Of a DNA stretch of 64,000 nt, positions 8,686-19,294 are shown piece by piece; position 1 is the stretch's first letter; each line of letters opens with the position of its first letter. Below the pieces are notes generated by a model. The model saw only the letters and a program-made list of their open reading frames with translations, ran no database searches and was not told the origin of the DNA. The DNA is from Streptomyces qinglanensis (GTDB lineage Bacteria; Actinomycetota; Actinomycetes; Streptomycetales; Streptomycetaceae): assembly GCF_900111245.1 (NCBI RefSeq), contig NZ_FOGO01000002.1, forward strand, positions 186,001-250,000, given 5' to 3'. Made by a program: the position numbers and the translations under genes.

Positions 8686-9924
8686 ATGACTGCTGGCCAT
8701 GCCGCCGCCCCGGGAGCGCCGGGGGCCGCGGACGCCGCCCGGACGGAGTCCGGCGAAGGGCGCCCGCTGCTCAACCGCCGCCTCGCCGGATTCGGCACCA
8801 CGATCTTCGCCGAGATGTCCGCGCTCGCCGTCCGGACCGGCGCGATCAACCTGGGCCAGGGCTTCCCCGACACGGACGGCCCCGAGGAGGTCCGGGAGGC
8901 CGCGGTCCGCGCGCTGCGGGACGGCCGGGGCAACCAGTACCCGCCGGGTCCCGGCATCCCCGAACTGCGCACCGCCGTGGCCGAGCACCAGCAGCGCTTC
9001 TACGGCCTGCGCTACGACCCCGACACCGAGGTGCTGGTCACCGCGGGCGCCACCGAGGCCATCGCCGCCTCGCTGCTGGCGCTGGTCGAACCCGGGGACG
9101 AGGTCATCGCCCTGGAGCCGTACTACGACTCCTACGCGGCCTCCATCGCGATGGCGGGCGGCACCCGGGTGCCCGTCACCCTGCGCCCCCGGGACGGCGC
9201 CTACCACCTCGACCTGGACGAGCTGCGGGACGCCGTCACCGACCGCACCCGGCTCCTCCTCCTCAACACCCCGCACAACCCGACCGGCACCGTGCTGCGC
9301 CGCGACGAACTGGCCGCTGTCGCCGAACTGTGTGTGGAGCGCGACCTGCTCGCCGTCACCGACGAGGTCTACGAGCACCTGGTGTTCGACGGCGCGCACC
9401 ATCCGCTGGCGAGCTTCCCGGGGATGCGGGAGCGCACGGTCACCATCTCCTCCAGCGGCAAGACGTTCTCCTTCACGGGCTGGAAGGTCGGCTGGGTCAC
9501 CGGCACCCCCGCGCTGGTGACCGCCGTACGCGCGGCCAAGCAGTATCTGACGTTCGTGTCGGCGGGGCCCTTCCAGTACGCGGTCGCGGAAGCGCTGGCG
9601 CTGCCCGACAGCTACTACACCGACCTGCGCGAGGGCCTGCGCCGCAGACGGGACCTGCTGGCCGGCGGCCTCCAGGAAGCGGGCTTCGCGGTGCACCGCC
9701 CCCAGGGCACCTACTTCATCACCACCGACATCCGCCCGCTCGGCGCCACCGACGGGGTCGCCTTCTGCCTCGCCCTCCCCGAGCGCGTCGGCGTCGTCGC
9801 CGTCCCCACCCAGGTCTTCTACGACCACGCCGCGGAAGGCGCCCCCTATGTCCGCTTCGCGTTCTGCAAGCGGGAGAGCCTCCTGGACGAGGCGGTGGCA
9901 CGCCTCAAGCGGCTTGCACCCTGA
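8686..9924 (+). CDS. PLP-dependent aminotransferase (class I/II, aspartate/DapC-like)
   Basis: Transaminase of fold type I, 412 residues, cytosolic. The PLP lysine is in SSSGKTFSFTGWKVGW (middle of the protein). Other family marks are GQGFPDTDGPEEV, NQYPPGPGIPELR, ATEAIAASLLAL, LNTPHNPTGTVL and DEVYEHLVFD. The ATG at 8686 is preferred over 8677 because GGAGG at 8672-8676 stands 9 bp from it. By context and similarity it resembles the Streptomyces gene annotated as aspartate aminotransferase; N-succinyldiaminopimelate or kynurenine aminotransferase activity is equally compatible. A 20-bp hairpin at 10090-10132 follows. Confidence 0.9.
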   Translation: MTAGHAAAPGAPGAADAARTESGEGRPLLNRRLAGFGTTIFAEMSALAVRTGAINLGQGFPDTDGPEEVREAAVRALRDGRGNQYPPGPGIPELRTAVAEHQQRFYGLRYDPDTEVLVTAGATEAIAASLLALVEPGDEVIALEPYYDSYAASIAMAGGTRVPVTLRPRDGAYHLDLDELRDAVTDRTRLLLLNTPHNPTGTVLRRDELAAVAELCVERDLLAVTDEVYEHLVFDGAHHPLASFPGMRERTVTISSSGKTFSFTGWKVGWVTGTPALVTAVRAAKQYLTFVSAGPFQYAVAEALALPDSYYTDLREGLRRRRDLLAGGLQEAGFAVHRPQGTYFITTDIRPLGATDGVAFCLALPERVGVVAVPTQVFYDHAAEGAPYVRFAFCKRESLLDEAVARLKRLAP

Positions 9925-10089
9925 CGAGGATCGGGGGCGCCCAGGACCGGGCAGCGTGTGCACGAGGCCCCGCCGCCCCTGGATCAAGCCCCTCCGGGGT
10001 GCGCACCGGTCCTCCTGGGTGCGCACCGGTCGCGTTCTGCGAGCGGGAGGACGTGCCGGCCGACGCGGCGGCTGCGGGGGCGCGGACAG

Positions 10090-10132
10090 CCGAAGGGCCG
10101 GGCGCATCCCCAGGATGCGCCCGGCCCTTCGG
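10090..10132. terminator. Bidirectional terminator between convergent genes
   Basis: Perfect 20-bp inverted repeat (10090-10109 and 10113-10132) with a 3-base loop, arms starting CCGAAGGGCCGGG. It lies between the aminotransferase gene and the convergent YbjN-type gene, so it can serve both. Confidence 0.88.
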
Positions 10133-10152
10133 AACTCGGGGTGCCGACGCCG

Positions 10153-10683
10153 CTACGCGTCGCCGCCGTCGCCCTCGGAGGAGTCGATGTCCTTCTCCAG
10201 GCCGAACTGCTCCACCAGCCACTTGTCGAACTCGATGCTGGCGCGCACCCAGCTCACCGTGGACGAGACGAAGTGCTCCAGCGAGACGCCCGTGCCCACC
10301 AGCATCTGCGCCTCACCGATCAGCCGGACGCTGCCGTCGTCGTGGGTGTGGCTGTAGACCTTGGGCCACAGGGTGCGGCGGTTCCAGTCGTCGATGGCCT
10401 CCAGCAGCTTGGGCTTGTCCTCGATGGTGTGCGGCCGGTCGTAGAACGTACGGACCGAGAAGACCTGCTGCTCCGCCTCACCCCGGAACATGAAGTAGGT
10501 GCGGAACTCCTCCCACGGCGCCGCGAGGTCCCCCTCGTCGTCGACGACGTACTTCAGCTCCATCTGGTCCAGGAGCTGCTTGACGAGGTCCTGGTCGGGG
10601 ATGATCGGTCCGGTGGGACCGGACTCCTCCGGCTCCTCGGGCTGGCCCCCGAAGTTCGGGATCGAGGACGGGTCGATGCTCAC
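10153..10683 (-). CDS. YbjN domain-containing protein
   Basis: A 176-residue cytosolic protein matching the actinobacterial YbjN / type III secretion chaperone-like fold family. The ATG at 10683 gives MSIDPSSIPNFGG. The core alternates helix and strand: LLDQMELKYVVDDEGDLAA, then FMFRGEAEQQVFSVRTFYD, VRLIGEAQMLVGTGVSLEH and FVSSTVSWVRASIEFDKWLVEQFG. The acidic ends (PEEPEESG; SSEGDGGDA) are low complexity. It is encoded downstream of clpB on the same strand, with hairpins in between. Its function in actinobacteria is unknown. Confidence 0.8.
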   Translation of the reverse strand: MSIDPSSIPNFGGQPEEPEESGPTGPIIPDQDLVKQLLDQMELKYVVDDEGDLAAPWEEFRTYFMFRGEAEQQVFSVRTFYDRPHTIEDKPKLLEAIDDWNRRTLWPKVYSHTHDDGSVRLIGEAQMLVGTGVSLEHFVSSTVSWVRASIEFDKWLVEQFGLEKDIDSSEGDGGDA

Positions 10684-11001
10684 GTGGGTGTTCCCTTCAT
10701 ACGGCTTCGGTCATCCTCCCGCACGGGCCCCCCGCGGTGACAACCCTGGGGGTTCGGCCCGGCCGGAGGCAGCGGAGGGGCGGAGCCCGCTGTGTGCGGC
10801 ACCGCCCCACCCTTTCACCGTTTCCTGTTTCCGGCGCCCCAGGACGCCCAGGACGCCCCGCCTCCCGTACCCCGGGCGGCCGGTGCACCGGGCGCCGCGC
10901 CCGGGGCACGGGAGGCGACTGCGGAAGGGCCGGCAGCCGGCCCCCTCCGCAGCTCCCGACGGTCTCAGGCGTACGCAGACGGGCTCAGACGGGCTATGGG
11001 C
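10684..11001 (-). other. clpB 3' intergenic region with two hairpins
   Basis: This 318-bp gap between clpB and the YbjN-type gene has no credible ORF. It holds a short interrupted hairpin at 10921-10950 (GGGCCGGC paired with GCCGGCCC plus a 5-bp base) and a long one at 10861-10915 (arms CCTCCCGT..CCCCGGGCG with one A/C mismatch). Either could terminate clpB transcription. The rest is GC-rich, with small GACGCCCAG-like direct repeats near 10840-10860. Confidence 0.55.
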
Positions 11002-13641
11002 TCAGTCTCCCGCGGCCGCTCCGGCGGCCGAGCCCACCACCAGGCCCTCCCACCCCTCGACGTGGTCCACCCGGACGGTGTCGCCGTCGCGGACCTCGCC
11101 CGCGAGGATCTCCCGCGCGAGCTGGTCGCCGATGGCCGTCTGCACCAGGCGGCGCAGCGGCCGGGCACCGTACGCCGGGTCGTTGCCCTCCGTGGCGAGC
11201 CAGTCCAGCGCGGCGGGGGTGACATCCAGCGTCAGCCGCCGCTCGGCGAGGCGGGCCTGCAGCGCGTCGACCTGGAGCCGGGCGATCCGCCGCAGCTCGT
11301 CCCCGGCCAGCGCGGAGAAGACGACCAGGTCGTCCAGCCGGTTCAGGAACTCGGGCCGGAAGGCGGACCGGACGGCGGCGAGCACCTGCTCGCGCTTCTC
11401 CTCTTCCTTCTCCAGCGGGTCCATCAGGAACTGGCTGCCCAGATTGGAGGTGAGGATGAGGATGGTGTTGCGGAAATCGACGGTGCGGCCCTGGCCGTCG
11501 GTGAGCCGGCCGTCGTCGAGGACCTGGAGCAGCACGTCGAAGACCTCGTGGTGCGCCTTCTCCACCTCGTCCAGCAGGACGACGCTGTAGGGGCGGCGCC
11601 GCACGGCCTCGGTGAGCTGGCCGCCCTCCTCGTAGCCGACGTACCCGGGCGGTGCGCCGACCAGCCGGGCGACGCTGTGCTTCTCCCCGTACTCGCTCAT
11701 GTCGATGCGGACCATGGCCCGCTCGTCGTCGAAGAGGAAGTCCGCGAGCGCCTTGGCCAGCTCCGTCTTCCCGACACCGGTGGGGCCGAGGAACATGAAC
11801 GAGCCGGTGGGGCGGTCGGGGTCGGCGATACCGGCCCGGCTGCGGCGCACCGCGTCGGAGACCGCGCGCACCGCCTCCTGCTGCCCGATCAGCCGCTTGC
11901 CGAGCTCCTCCTCCATCCGCAGGAGCTTCTGCGTCTCGCCCTCCAGCAGCCGGCCGGCCGGGATGCCCGTCCAGGAGGCGACGACGTCGGCGATGTCGTC
12001 CGAGCCGACCTCCTCCTTGACCATCTTGCTGTCCTTGTCTTCCTGGCCCGCCGCGATCTCCTTCTTGGCCTCTTCCTCCTCCTCGGTGGCGGCCGCCAGC
12101 TCGCGCTCGACGGCCGGGATCTCGCCGTAGAGGAGCTTGGAGGCGGTGCCGAGGTCGCCGTCGCGCCGGGCGCGCTCGGCCTGGCCGCGCAGCTCGTCCA
12201 GCGTCTCCTTCAGCTCACCGACCCGGTTGAGGCCCCGCTTCTCCTTCTCCCAGCGGGCGGTGAGCCCCCGCAGGTCCTCCTCCTTGTCGGCCAGCTCGCG
12301 GCGCAGCCGCTCCAGCCGCTCGACGGAGGCGGGGTCGGTCTCCTTGTCCAGGGCCAGCTCCTCCATCTTGAGCCGGTCGACGGCCCGCTGGAGCTCGTCG
12401 ATCTCCACGGGTGAGGAGTCGATCTCCATCCGGAGCCGGGAGGCCGCCTCGTCCACCAGGTCGATGGCCTTGTCGGGGAGGAAGCGGGAGGTGATGTAGC
12501 GGTCCGAGAGAGCGGCGGCGGCCACCAGCGCGCTGTCGGAGATCTGCACCTTGTGGTGCGCCTCGTACCGCCCCTTGAGCCCGCGCAGGATCGCGATGGA
12601 GTCCTCGACGGTCGGCTCGGCCACCAGCACCTGCTGGAAGCGGCGCTCCAGGGCCGGGTCCTTCTCGATCCGCTCGCGGTACTCGTCCAGCGTGGTGGCG
12701 CCGACCATCCGCAGCTCGCCGCGGGCCAGCATCGGCTTGAGCATGTTGCCCGCGTCCATCGCCGAGTCGCCGCCCGCGCCCGCTCCGACGACGGTGTGCA
12801 GCTCGTCGATGAAGGTGATGATCTGGCCGTCGCTCTCCTTGATCTCGGAGAGCACGGTCTTGAGCCGCTCCTCGAACTCACCGCGGTACTTGGCGCCCGC
12901 CACCATGGCGCCCAGGTCGAGGGCGACCAGCCGCTTGTTCCGCAGCGACTCCGGTACGTCGCCCTTGACCACCCGCTGAGCCAGCCCCTCGACGACGGCG
13001 GTCTTGCCGACGCCGGGCTCGCCGATGAGGACGGGGTTGTTCTTGGTGCGCCGGGAGAGCACCTGCACCACCCGGCGGATCTCCTGGTCCCGGCCGATGA
13101 CGGGGTCGAGCTTGCCGTCCCGGGCCGCGGCGGTCAGGTCGGTGCCGAACTTCTCCAGGGCCTTGTAGGTGCCCTCGGGGTCCGGGTTGGTGACCCGCCG
13201 GCTGCCGCGCTGCGCGTTGAAGGCGTCCAGCAGCTTCCGGTCGTCGGCGCCCTGCTGCTCGAGCAGCTCGCCGGTGGCGCCGCCCTTGGCCGCCAGCGCG
13301 ATCAGCAGGTGCTCGGTGGAGACGAAGCTGTCGCCGAGGTCCTTGGCGCGCTGGGCCGCGTCGGCGATGACGGCGTGCAGGTCGCGGTCGGCCTGCGGCC
13401 GGCTCACCGTCTGCCCCTGCACGGTGGGCAGGGCCGCGAGCAGCCGCTCGGCGCCCGAGCGCAGCGCCGCCTGATCGGCCTCGACGCCGGCGATCAGATC
13501 CTGGATGTTCTCGTTGTCCTCGCCCGTGAGCAGGGCGAGCAGCAGATGGGCCGGGGTGATGTCGGGGTGCCCGTCGCTCACCGCCCGGTCGTTGGCCGCG
13601 CCGATGGCGTCCCGGCTCTTGTTGGTCAGCTCCGCGTCCAC
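11002..13641 (-). CDS. clpB: ATP-dependent disaggregase ClpB
   Basis: Hexameric AAA+ chaperone that, with DnaK/DnaJ/GrpE, extracts proteins from aggregates; cytosolic. It has 879 residues. The order is a Clp N-domain ([17 protein letters not shown]...), NBD1 with Walker [14 protein letters not shown] and Walker [11 protein letters not shown], a long coiled-coil middle domain (about 400-540, [19 protein letters not shown]), NBD2 with Walker [14 protein letters not shown] and [11 protein letters not shown], and the C-terminal D2 small domain. The [25 protein letters not shown] pore-loop region is intact. An HspR operator lies at 13738-13758, about 100 bp upstream, so heat-shock induction by loss of HspR is expected. 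Confidence 0.98.
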   Translation of the reverse strand: MDAELTNKSRDAIGAANDRAVSDGHPDITPAHLLLALLTGEDNENIQDLIAGVEADQAALRSGAERLLAALPTVQGQTVSRPQADRDLHAVIADAAQRAKDLGDSFVSTEHLLIALAAKGGATGELLEQQGADDRKLLDAFNAQRGSRRVTNPDPEGTYKALEKFGTDLTAAARDGKLDPVIGRDQEIRRVVQVLSRRTKNNPVLIGEPGVGKTAVVEGLAQRVVKGDVPESLRNKRLVALDLGAMVAGAKYRGEFEERLKTVLSEIKESDGQIITFIDELHTVVGAGAGGDSAMDAGNMLKPMLARGELRMVGATTLDEYRERIEKDPALERRFQQVLVAEPTVEDSIAILRGLKGRYEAHHKVQISDSALVAAAALSDRYITSRFLPDKAIDLVDEAASRLRMEIDSSPVEIDELQRAVDRLKMEELALDKETDPASVERLERLRRELADKEEDLRGLTARWEKEKRGLNRVGELKETLDELRGQAERARRDGDLGTASKLLYGEIPAVERELAAATEEEEEAKKEIAAGQEDKDSKMVKEEVGSDDIADVVASWTGIPAGRLLEGETQKLLRMEEELGKRLIGQQEAVRAVSDAVRRSRAGIADPDRPTGSFMFLGPTGVGKTELAKALADFLFDDERAMVRIDMSEYGEKHSVARLVGAPPGYVGYEEGGQLTEAVRRRPYSVVLLDEVEKAHHEVFDVLLQVLDDGRLTDGQGRTVDFRNTILILTSNLGSQFLMDPLEKEEEKREQVLAAVRSAFRPEFLNRLDDLVVFSALAGDELRRIARLQVDALQARLAERRLTLDVTPAALDWLATEGNDPAYGARPLRRLVQTAIGDQLAREILAGEVRDGDTVRVDHVEGWEGLVVGSAAGAAAGD

Positions 13642-13737
13642 TGTCCTGCGTCCTCCTCCAGTGCTGGCTGCGGGTGCCGTGCCCTGGCGCCCCCTGCGCC
13701 CCGATCACCGGCACTTGCTACCCATAGCATGCAACAA

Positions 13738-13758
13738 GTTGAGTCTATTCCACTCAAC
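13738..13758. promoter_or_regulatory. HAIR (HspR-binding) operator upstream of clpB
   Basis: GTTGAGT-N7-ACTCAAC is a perfect 7-bp inverted repeat with the 7-bp spacer of the HAIR consensus (CTTGAGT-N7-ACTCAAG), differing only in the outermost base pair. It lies in the clpB / PBP divergent region, and TTGAGT of its right arm could double as the clpB -35 element. Confidence 0.9.
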
Positions 13759-13852
13759 CTGAAAACGTCTACGATCCTTCTTGGTTCCCGGCCGTTCCGG
13801 CCCGGAAAATCGCCCAACGAGCCGCTCGGCAGCGGCATTTGGAGCTGACAGA

Positions 13853-14800
13853 GTGAAGATCGGCATTGCTGGCACCCACCGTGTCGCCACGGTGATGGTC
13901 ACTTCCTCGGCCGTCCTGACGGCAGGCGCACTGGCCGCACCGGCCGCCGCGGCAGCCCCCGCGGCCCCCGCACCGACCGCCGCCCGCACGGCCGCGGCCC
14001 CCGCGGTCGCAGCCGCCAAGAAGCCGTCCGTCACCGCCAAGGGCGGCTACGTGATGAACAGCGGCACCGGCAGGAGCCTCTACACCAAGGCCGCCGACAC
14101 CCGGCGGTCCACCGGCTCGACCACAAAGATCATGACTGCCCGGGTGGTGCTCGCCCGCAAGAACCTCGACCTCTCCCGGAAGGTCACCATCCGGAAGGCG
14201 TACAGCGACTACATCGTCCGCAACACCGCCTCCTCGGCGCGGCTGATCGTCGGCGACAAGGTCACCGTCCGTCAGCTCCTCTACGGGATGATGCTGCCCT
14301 CCGGGTGCGACGCCGCCTACGCGCTCGCCGACACCTTCGGCAAGGGCAGCACCCGCTCCGCGCGGGTCAAGTCCTTCATCGGCTCGATGAACTCCACGGC
14401 CCGCAGCCTCGGCCTGAAGCACACGCACTTCGACTCGTTCGACGGCATCGGCAAGGGCCGCAACTACTCCACCCCGCGCGATCTGACCAAGCTCGCCCGC
14501 GACGCGATGCGCTCCCCGACCTTCCGCTCGATCGTGAAGACCCGCTCCACCAAGCAGAAGACGGCCACCAAGAGCGGCGGCTACCGGTACATGAACTGGC
14601 GCAACACCAACCCGCTGCTGGGCGGCTACTCCGGAGCGCTCGGCGTCAAGACCGGCTCGGGTCCCGAGGCGAAGTACTGCCTGGTCTTCGCCGCCAAGCG
14701 GGGTGGCAAGACCGTGATCGGCACCGTGCTGGCCTCCTCCTCGTCCGCCAACCGCACGAAGGACGCGAAGAAGCTGCTCTCCTACGGTTTCGCGAAGTAA
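13853..14800 (+). CDS. K15-type D-alanyl-D-alanine peptidase / penicillin-binding protein
   Basis: Exported low-molecular-mass serine DD-peptidase acting on peptidoglycan stem peptides; 315 residues. The GTG at 13853 has GGAG 8 bp upstream and opens a signal peptide (VATVMVTSSAVLTAGALAAPAAAAAP). Active-site motifs are STTK (S of GSTTKIMTAR), SGC in LPSGCDAAYALA, and KTG in GVKTGSGPEAK. SGC in place of the usual S-x-N is the signature of the Streptomyces K15 DD-transpeptidase, which has cysteine at that position. It is divergent from clpB, so it shares a control region with an HspR site. The precise balance of transpeptidase and carboxypeptidase activity is unknown. Confidence 0.92.
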   Translation: MKIGIAGTHRVATVMVTSSAVLTAGALAAPAAAAAPAAPAPTAARTAAAPAVAAAKKPSVTAKGGYVMNSGTGRSLYTKAADTRRSTGSTTKIMTARVVLARKNLDLSRKVTIRKAYSDYIVRNTASSARLIVGDKVTVRQLLYGMMLPSGCDAAYALADTFGKGSTRSARVKSFIGSMNSTARSLGLKHTHFDSFDGIGKGRNYSTPRDLTKLARDAMRSPTFRSIVKTRSTKQKTATKSGGYRYMNWRNTNPLLGGYSGALGVKTGSGPEAKYCLVFAAKRGGKTVIGTVLASSSSANRTKDAKKLLSYGFAK

Positions 14801-14818
14801 CCGCGGCAGACCGCGCCG

Positions 14819-14848
14819 CCCGGCCCCGGAGCCGCTTCCGGGGCCGGG
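14819..14848. terminator. Terminator between the PBP gene and hspR
   Basis: A 12-bp perfect inverted repeat CCCGGCCCCGGA / TCCGGGGCCGGG with a 6-base loop, lying between two convergent genes (stops at 14800 and 14914). It can end both the PBP transcript and the dnaK operon. Confidence 0.78.
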
Positions 14849-14913
14849 ACCGGCAGCCGGGACCGGTGGCCGGCACCGCCCCGGGGCGGTGGCCGCCGGG
14901 TGCCGGGCCCGGG

Positions 14914-15384
14914 TCACTCCCGGGGACGGGGCCGCCAGACCACCAGCGCGCTGGACTGGCGCACGTCCTCGTAGGGCACCAGATCGCGCCGGTAGGAGGC
15001 GTGCACCTGGGCCTCCCGCTGCTGCATCGCCGCCGCGGCGCCCTCCACCGCGGCCGACAGTTCGGCCACCCGCTGCTGGAGCGCCGTGACCTGGTTCTCC
15101 AGCTCGATGATCCGCTTGATACCGGCGAGGTTGATGCCCTCGTCCTGACTGAGCCGCTGCACCTCGCGCAACTGCTCGATGTCGCGGGCCGAGTAGCGGC
15201 GGCCCCGCCCGGGCGTCCGGTCGGGCGAGACCAGCCCGAGCCGGTCGTACTGCCGCAGGGTCTGCGGGTGCAGCCCCGAGAGCTGCGCTGCGACCGAGAT
15301 GACGTAGACAGGAGACTCGTCCGTCAGCTCGTACGCCGCGGAGCGCCCGGCCGCGAAGCGTCTGCGTCCGTCCCGGCCGTCCAC
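14914..15384 (-). CDS. hspR: Heat-shock repressor HspR (MerR family)
   Basis: Represses the dnaK operon and clpB by binding HAIR inverted repeats, with DnaK as co-repressor in Streptomyces. It has 156 residues from the GTG at 15384, which falls 1 bp after the dnaJ stop; GGGAG lies 9 bp upstream. The winged helix-turn-helix is at about residues 27-70 (YVISVAAQLSGLHPQTLRQYDRLGLVSP), followed by GRRYSARDIEQLREVQRL and a leucine-rich coiled coil (LENQVTALQQRVAELSAAVEG). It is the last gene of dnaK-grpE-dnaJ-hspR, so it controls its own synthesis through the operators at 19243-19263 and 19295-19315. Confidence 0.96.
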   Translation of the reverse strand: MDGRDGRRRFAAGRSAAYELTDESPVYVISVAAQLSGLHPQTLRQYDRLGLVSPDRTPGRGRRYSARDIEQLREVQRLSQDEGINLAGIKRIIELENQVTALQQRVAELSAAVEGAAAAMQQREAQVHASYRRDLVPYEDVRQSSALVVWRPRPRE

Positions 15385-15385
15385 C

Positions 15386-16597
15386 TCAGTCTCCCTTCGC
15401 TGCCTTGAACAACGCGGCCCGCGGATCCTCACCCGCCGTCGCGTCCCGGTAGGACTCCAGGGAGTCCTTCGCCTCGTCGTCCAGCGCCACCGGCACCGCG
15501 ACCTCCACCGTCACCAGCAGATCGCCGCGGGTACCGTCCTTGCGGACCGCGCCCTTGCCCCGGGCCCGCATCGTCCGCCCGGACGGCGTACCCGGCGGGA
15601 CCTTGAGGGTGACCGGCGGACCGCCCAGCGTGGGGACCTTCACCTCGCCGCCGAGGGCGGCCTCCGGGAAGGTGACCGGAACCGTGACCGTCAGATTGTC
15701 GCCCCTGCGACCGAACACCGGGTGCTTGTCCACGTTGACGACGACATACAGATCACCGTTGGGGCCGCCGCGCTCGCCGGGGGCGCCCTTGCCGCGCAGC
15801 CGGATGCGCTGCCCGTCGGTGACGCCCGCCGGGATGCGGACCTGCATCGTGCGCGAGCTGGTCGCCCGGCCGGACCCCTTGCAGGTGTCGCAGGGGTCCT
15901 GCGCGATCAGGCCGCGGCCCTTGCAGTCCACGCACGGGTCGGTCAGCGAGAAGCCGCCGCCCGTGCCCCGGGAGACCTGCCCGGTCCCCACACAGGTGGG
16001 GCACACCCGCGGGGTGCCGTTCTTGTCCCCCGTCCCCGCGCAGTCCTTGCACGCGGCGCTGGAGGACATCCGCAGCGGGACCGTGGCCCCGTCCACCGCC
16101 TCGGTGAAGCTGAGCGTCACCTCGGACTCGATGTCCTGCCCGCGCCGGGGCTGGGTGCGGGTACCGGCGCCGCCGCGGTTGAACAGCCCGCCGAAGACGT
16201 CGCCGAGCCCGCCGCCGAAGCCCCCGGCACCACCGGGGCCGCCGGGACCGCCGGCTCCGCCGCCGCCCTGGCCGCCGAACAGGTCGCCCAGGTCGAAGTT
16301 GAACGTTCCGGCGCCGCCCGGTCCGCCCGCGCCGCCGCCGGGCCGGAAGCCGCCGCCGTTGCCGAAGAGACTGCGCGCCTCGTCGTACTCCTTGCGCCGT
16401 TTGGCGTCGCCGAGGACGTCATACGCCTCGGAGGCGTCCTTGAAGCGCTCCTCGGCCTTGGGGTCGCCCGCGTTGGCGTCCGGGTGGTTCTCCCGGGCCA
16501 GCTTGCGGTACGCCTTCTTGATCTCGGCTTCGGTGGCGTCCTTGGGGACGCCGAGGACCTTGTAGTAGTCCTTCTCGATGAAGTCCTTGGTACTCAT
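15386..16597 (-). CDS. dnaJ: Chaperone DnaJ (type I)
   Basis: J-domain co-chaperone that stimulates DnaK ATPase and delivers substrates; 403 residues, cytosolic. The order is J domain with HPD (ENHPDANAG near residue 37), a Gly-rich linker (residues ~78-140, [10 protein letters not shown]), a zinc-binding region with four CxxCxGxG-type repeats ([32 protein letters not shown]), and the C-terminal substrate-binding domains. The third repeat reads CKGRG rather than CKGxG followed by T, a minor variation. It is co-transcribed: 27 bp after grpE and 1 bp before hspR. Confidence 0.98.
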   Translation of the reverse strand: MSTKDFIEKDYYKVLGVPKDATEAEIKKAYRKLARENHPDANAGDPKAEERFKDASEAYDVLGDAKRRKEYDEARSLFGNGGGFRPGGGAGGPGGAGTFNFDLGDLFGGQGGGGAGGPGGPGGAGGFGGGLGDVFGGLFNRGGAGTRTQPRRGQDIESEVTLSFTEAVDGATVPLRMSSSAACKDCAGTGDKNGTPRVCPTCVGTGQVSRGTGGGFSLTDPCVDCKGRGLIAQDPCDTCKGSGRATSSRTMQVRIPAGVTDGQRIRLRGKGAPGERGGPNGDLYVVVNVDKHPVFGRRGDNLTVTVPVTFPEAALGGEVKVPTLGGPPVTLKVPPGTPSGRTMRARGKGAVRKDGTRGDLLVTVEVAVPVALDDEAKDSLESYRDATAGEDPRAALFKAAKGD

Positions 16598-16624
16598 CCT
16601 CGACGTCCCTCCTCCCGCACGCGG

Positions 16625-17359
16625 TCAGCCCTCGTCCGGGCCACCGTTCTCCTCTTCAGCCGCCGGCGCCTCGGCACCGGCCTCGCCCTTGCCGCCCGCG
16701 GCACCGGGCTGCGGCTCGGCCACGCCGACCCGCGCGGGACGGATGGTCCGCTCGCCGATTCGGTACCCGGGTTGCAGGATCTGCACGCACGTCGTCTCCG
16801 TGACGTCCGGAGAGTAGGAGTGCATCAGGGCCTCGTGCACCGTCGGGTCGAAGGGCTCGCCCTCCTTGCCGAACTGCATCAGACCCATCTTGGCCGCGAC
16901 GGTCTCCAGCGACTCGGCGACCGACTTGAAGCCGCCCACCAGCTCGCCGTGGTCCCGCGCCCGGCCGATGTCGTCCAGCACCGGCAGCAGCTCGGTCAGC
17001 AGGTTCGCGACGGCGATCTCCTTGACCGCCTCCCGGTCCCGCTCGACCCTGCGGCGGTAGTTCTGGAACTCCGCCTGCAGCCGCTGCAGGTCCTGGGTGC
17101 GCTCGTGGAGGGCCTTGCGGGCGGCCTCCAGCTCGGACGGGGCGCCCTCGGCGGACTCGCCCCGCTCCTGGTCGCCGCCCTCCGCGTCCCAGACGTCCTG
17201 TGCGCTCACATCGCCCTCACTCTGCTGGGCGTCCCCGGCCGACGGCGCCCCGGGCGCCGCCTCCTGGTCGGAGGCGGCGGCCCGGTCCGCTTCGCTCGGC
17301 TCACCGGCGTCGGCGGGGACGTCGGACTCCTTGCCGAAGCCCGCGGTCTCCTCCGTCAC
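16625..17359 (-). CDS. grpE: Nucleotide exchange factor GrpE
   Basis: Promotes ADP release from DnaK. It has 244 residues; the GTG start at 17359 overlaps the dnaK stop codon in a GTGA arrangement, giving translational coupling. The first ~80 residues are acidic and disordered. A long dimerising coiled coil ([29 protein letters not shown]) follows, then the beta-domain with [19 protein letters not shown] sequence ([18 protein letters not shown]) and PARVGVAEP. The length and acidic N-terminus are typical of Streptomyces GrpE. Confidence 0.97.
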   Translation of the reverse strand: MTEETAGFGKESDVPADAGEPSEADRAAASDQEAAPGAPSAGDAQQSEGDVSAQDVWDAEGGDQERGESAEGAPSELEAARKALHERTQDLQRLQAEFQNYRRRVERDREAVKEIAVANLLTELLPVLDDIGRARDHGELVGGFKSVAESLETVAAKMGLMQFGKEGEPFDPTVHEALMHSYSPDVTETTCVQILQPGYRIGERTIRPARVGVAEPQPGAAGGKGEAGAEAPAAEEENGGPDEG

Positions 17360-19221
17360 GCCGCACCGTCCTTGGGCTTCTGGTCCTCGTCGACGATCTC
17401 GGCGTCCACGACGTCGTCCTCACCGGCGCCGCCCTCGGCCTTGCCCGCACCGGCCGCGCCGCCCTCGGCGCCGCCCTCCTGGGCCTGCTGGGCGTCGGCG
17501 TAGAGGGCCTGGCCCAGCTTCTGGCTGGTGGCCGCGACCTTCTCGGACGCCTCGCGGATGGCCGCGGTGTCCTCGCCCTTGAGCTTCTCCTTCAGGTCCT
17601 CCAGCGAGGTCTCGACCTCGGACTTGGTCTCGGCCGGGACCTTCTCCTCGTTGTCCTTGAGGAACTTCTCCGTCGTGTAGACGAGCTGCTCGGCCTGGTT
17701 GCGCGTCTCGGCGGCCTCGCGGCGCTTGTGGTCCTCGTCGGCGTACTGCTCGGCCTCCCGCATCATCCGCTCGATGTCGTCCTTGGGAAGGCTGGAGCCG
17801 CCGGTGACCTGCATCTTCTGTTCCTTGCCGGTGCCCAGGTCCTTGGCGGAGACGTGCATGATCCCGTTGGCGTCGATGTCGAAGGTGACCTCGATCTGCG
17901 GGACGTTGCGCGGCGCCGGGGGCAGGCCGGTCAGCTCGAACATGCCGAGCTTCTTGTTGTAGGCGGCGATCTCCCGCTCGCCCTGGAAGACCTGGATCTG
18001 CACCGAGGGCTGGTTGTCCTCCGCGGTGGTGAAGGTCTCCGAGCGCTTGGTCGGGATGGTGGTGTTCCGCTCGATCAGCTTGGTCATGATGCCGCCCTTG
18101 GTCTCGATACCGAGGGACAGCGGGGTGACGTCCAGCAGCAGGACGTCCTTGACCTCGCCCTTGAGCACACCGGCCTGGAGGCTGGCGCCGATCGCCACGA
18201 CCTCGTCCGGGTTCACGCCCTTGTTCGCGTCCTTGCCGCCGGTCAGCTCCTTGACGAGCTCCGCGACGGCCGGCATCCGGGTGGAGCCGCCGACGAGCAC
18301 CACGTGGTCGATCTCGCTGAGTTGGATGCCCGCGTCCTTGATCACGTTGTGGAACGGGGTCTTGCAGCGCTCCAGCAGGTCCTGCGTGAGCTGCTGGAAC
18401 TGCGCCCGGGTCAGCTTCTCGTCCAGGTGCAGCGGGCCCTCGGCCGAAGCGGTGATGTAGGGCAGGTTGATCGTGGTCTCGGTGGACGAGGAGAGCTCGA
18501 TCTTCGCCTTCTCCGCGGCCTCCCGGAGGCGCTGGAGGGCCATCTTGTCCTTGCCCAGGTCCACGCCGTGGCCGGACTGGAACTGCTTGACCAGGTAGTC
18601 GACGACCCGCTGGTCCCAGTCGTCACCACCGAGGTGGTTGTCGCCGTTGGTCGCCTTGACCTCGACGACACCGTCGCCGATCTCCAGCAGCGAGACGTCG
18701 AAGGTACCGCCGCCGAGGTCGAAGACCAGGATCGTCTGGTCCTCCTTCTCCAGCCCGTAGGCGAGGGCCGCGGCGGTCGGCTCGTTGACGATCCGGAGCA
18801 CGTTCATGCCCGCGATCTCGCCGGCCTCCTTGGTGGCCTGCCGCTCGGCGTCGTTGAAGTACGCCGGGACGGTGATGACCGCGTCGGCGACCTTCTCGCC
18901 CAGGTACGACTCGGCGTCCCGCTTCAGCTTCTGCAGCACGAAGGCGCTGATCTGCTGCGGGTTGAACTCCTTGTCGTCGATACCGATCTTCCAGTCGGTA
19001 CCCATGTGCCGCTTGACCGACCGGATTGTCCGGTCGACGTTGGTGACCGCCTGCCGCTTGGCCACCTCGCCGACGAGCACTTCGCCGTTCTTCGCGAAGG
19101 CCACGACGGACGGCGTGGTCCTGGCGCCCTCGGCGTTGGTGATGACGGTGGGCTCACCGCCCTCGAGAACACTGACGACGGAGTTCGTCGTACCCAGGTC
19201 GATGCCGACCGCACGAGCCAT
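17356..19221 (-). CDS. dnaK: Chaperone DnaK (Hsp70)
   Basis: ATP-dependent chaperone and HspR co-repressor. It has 621 residues from the ATG at 19221 ([14 protein letters not shown]); codons upstream of this are promoter/operator DNA. Actin-like ATPase motifs are intact: phosphate 1 [12 protein letters not shown], phosphate 2 [22 protein letters not shown], and adenosine [13 protein letters not shown]. The substrate-binding domain follows, then a helical lid and a Gly/Ala/Glu-rich tail ending [16 protein letters not shown]. It is the first gene of the dnaK-grpE-dnaJ-hspR operon, preceded by two HAIR operators and a promoter. Confidence 0.99.
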   Translation of the reverse strand: MARAVGIDLGTTNSVVSVLEGGEPTVITNAEGARTTPSVVAFAKNGEVLVGEVAKRQAVTNVDRTIRSVKRHMGTDWKIGIDDKEFNPQQISAFVLQKLKRDAESYLGEKVADAVITVPAYFNDAERQATKEAGEIAGMNVLRIVNEPTAAALAYGLEKEDQTILVFDLGGGTFDVSLLEIGDGVVEVKATNGDNHLGGDDWDQRVVDYLVKQFQSGHGVDLGKDKMALQRLREAAEKAKIELSSSTETTINLPYITASAEGPLHLDEKLTRAQFQQLTQDLLERCKTPFHNVIKDAGIQLSEIDHVVLVGGSTRMPAVAELVKELTGGKDANKGVNPDEVVAIGASLQAGVLKGEVKDVLLLDVTPLSLGIETKGGIMTKLIERNTTIPTKRSETFTTAEDNQPSVQIQVFQGEREIAAYNKKLGMFELTGLPPAPRNVPQIEVTFDIDANGIMHVSAKDLGTGKEQKMQVTGGSSLPKDDIERMMREAEQYADEDHKRREAAETRNQAEQLVYTTEKFLKDNEEKVPAETKSEVETSLEDLKEKLKGEDTAAIREASEKVAATSQKLGQALYADAQQAQEGGAEGGAAGAGKAEGGAGEDDVVDAEIVDEDQKPKDGAA

Positions 19222-19242
19222 TTCGGGTTCCTCCAGCTTGGT

Positions 19243-19263
19243 CTTGAGTGAAGCTGACTCAAG
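19243..19263. promoter_or_regulatory. HAIR operator 1 of the dnaK operon
   Basis: CTTGAGT-N7-ACTCAAG is a perfect match to the HspR-binding consensus, 22 bp upstream of the dnaK start. It overlaps the end of the predicted -10 element, a classic position for repression. Confidence 0.95.
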
Positions 19264-19290
19264 AGTGCACGACCGGAGAGAATGCGTCAA
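19262..19290 (-). promoter_or_regulatory. Predicted dnaK promoter
   Basis: On the minus strand, TTGACG (19285-19290) and CACTCT (19262-19267) are separated by 17 bp and lie between the two HAIR operators. The -35 is good and the -10 is poor, as for other HspR-repressed vegetative promoters. Confidence 0.55.
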
Positions 19291-19294
19291 GAAG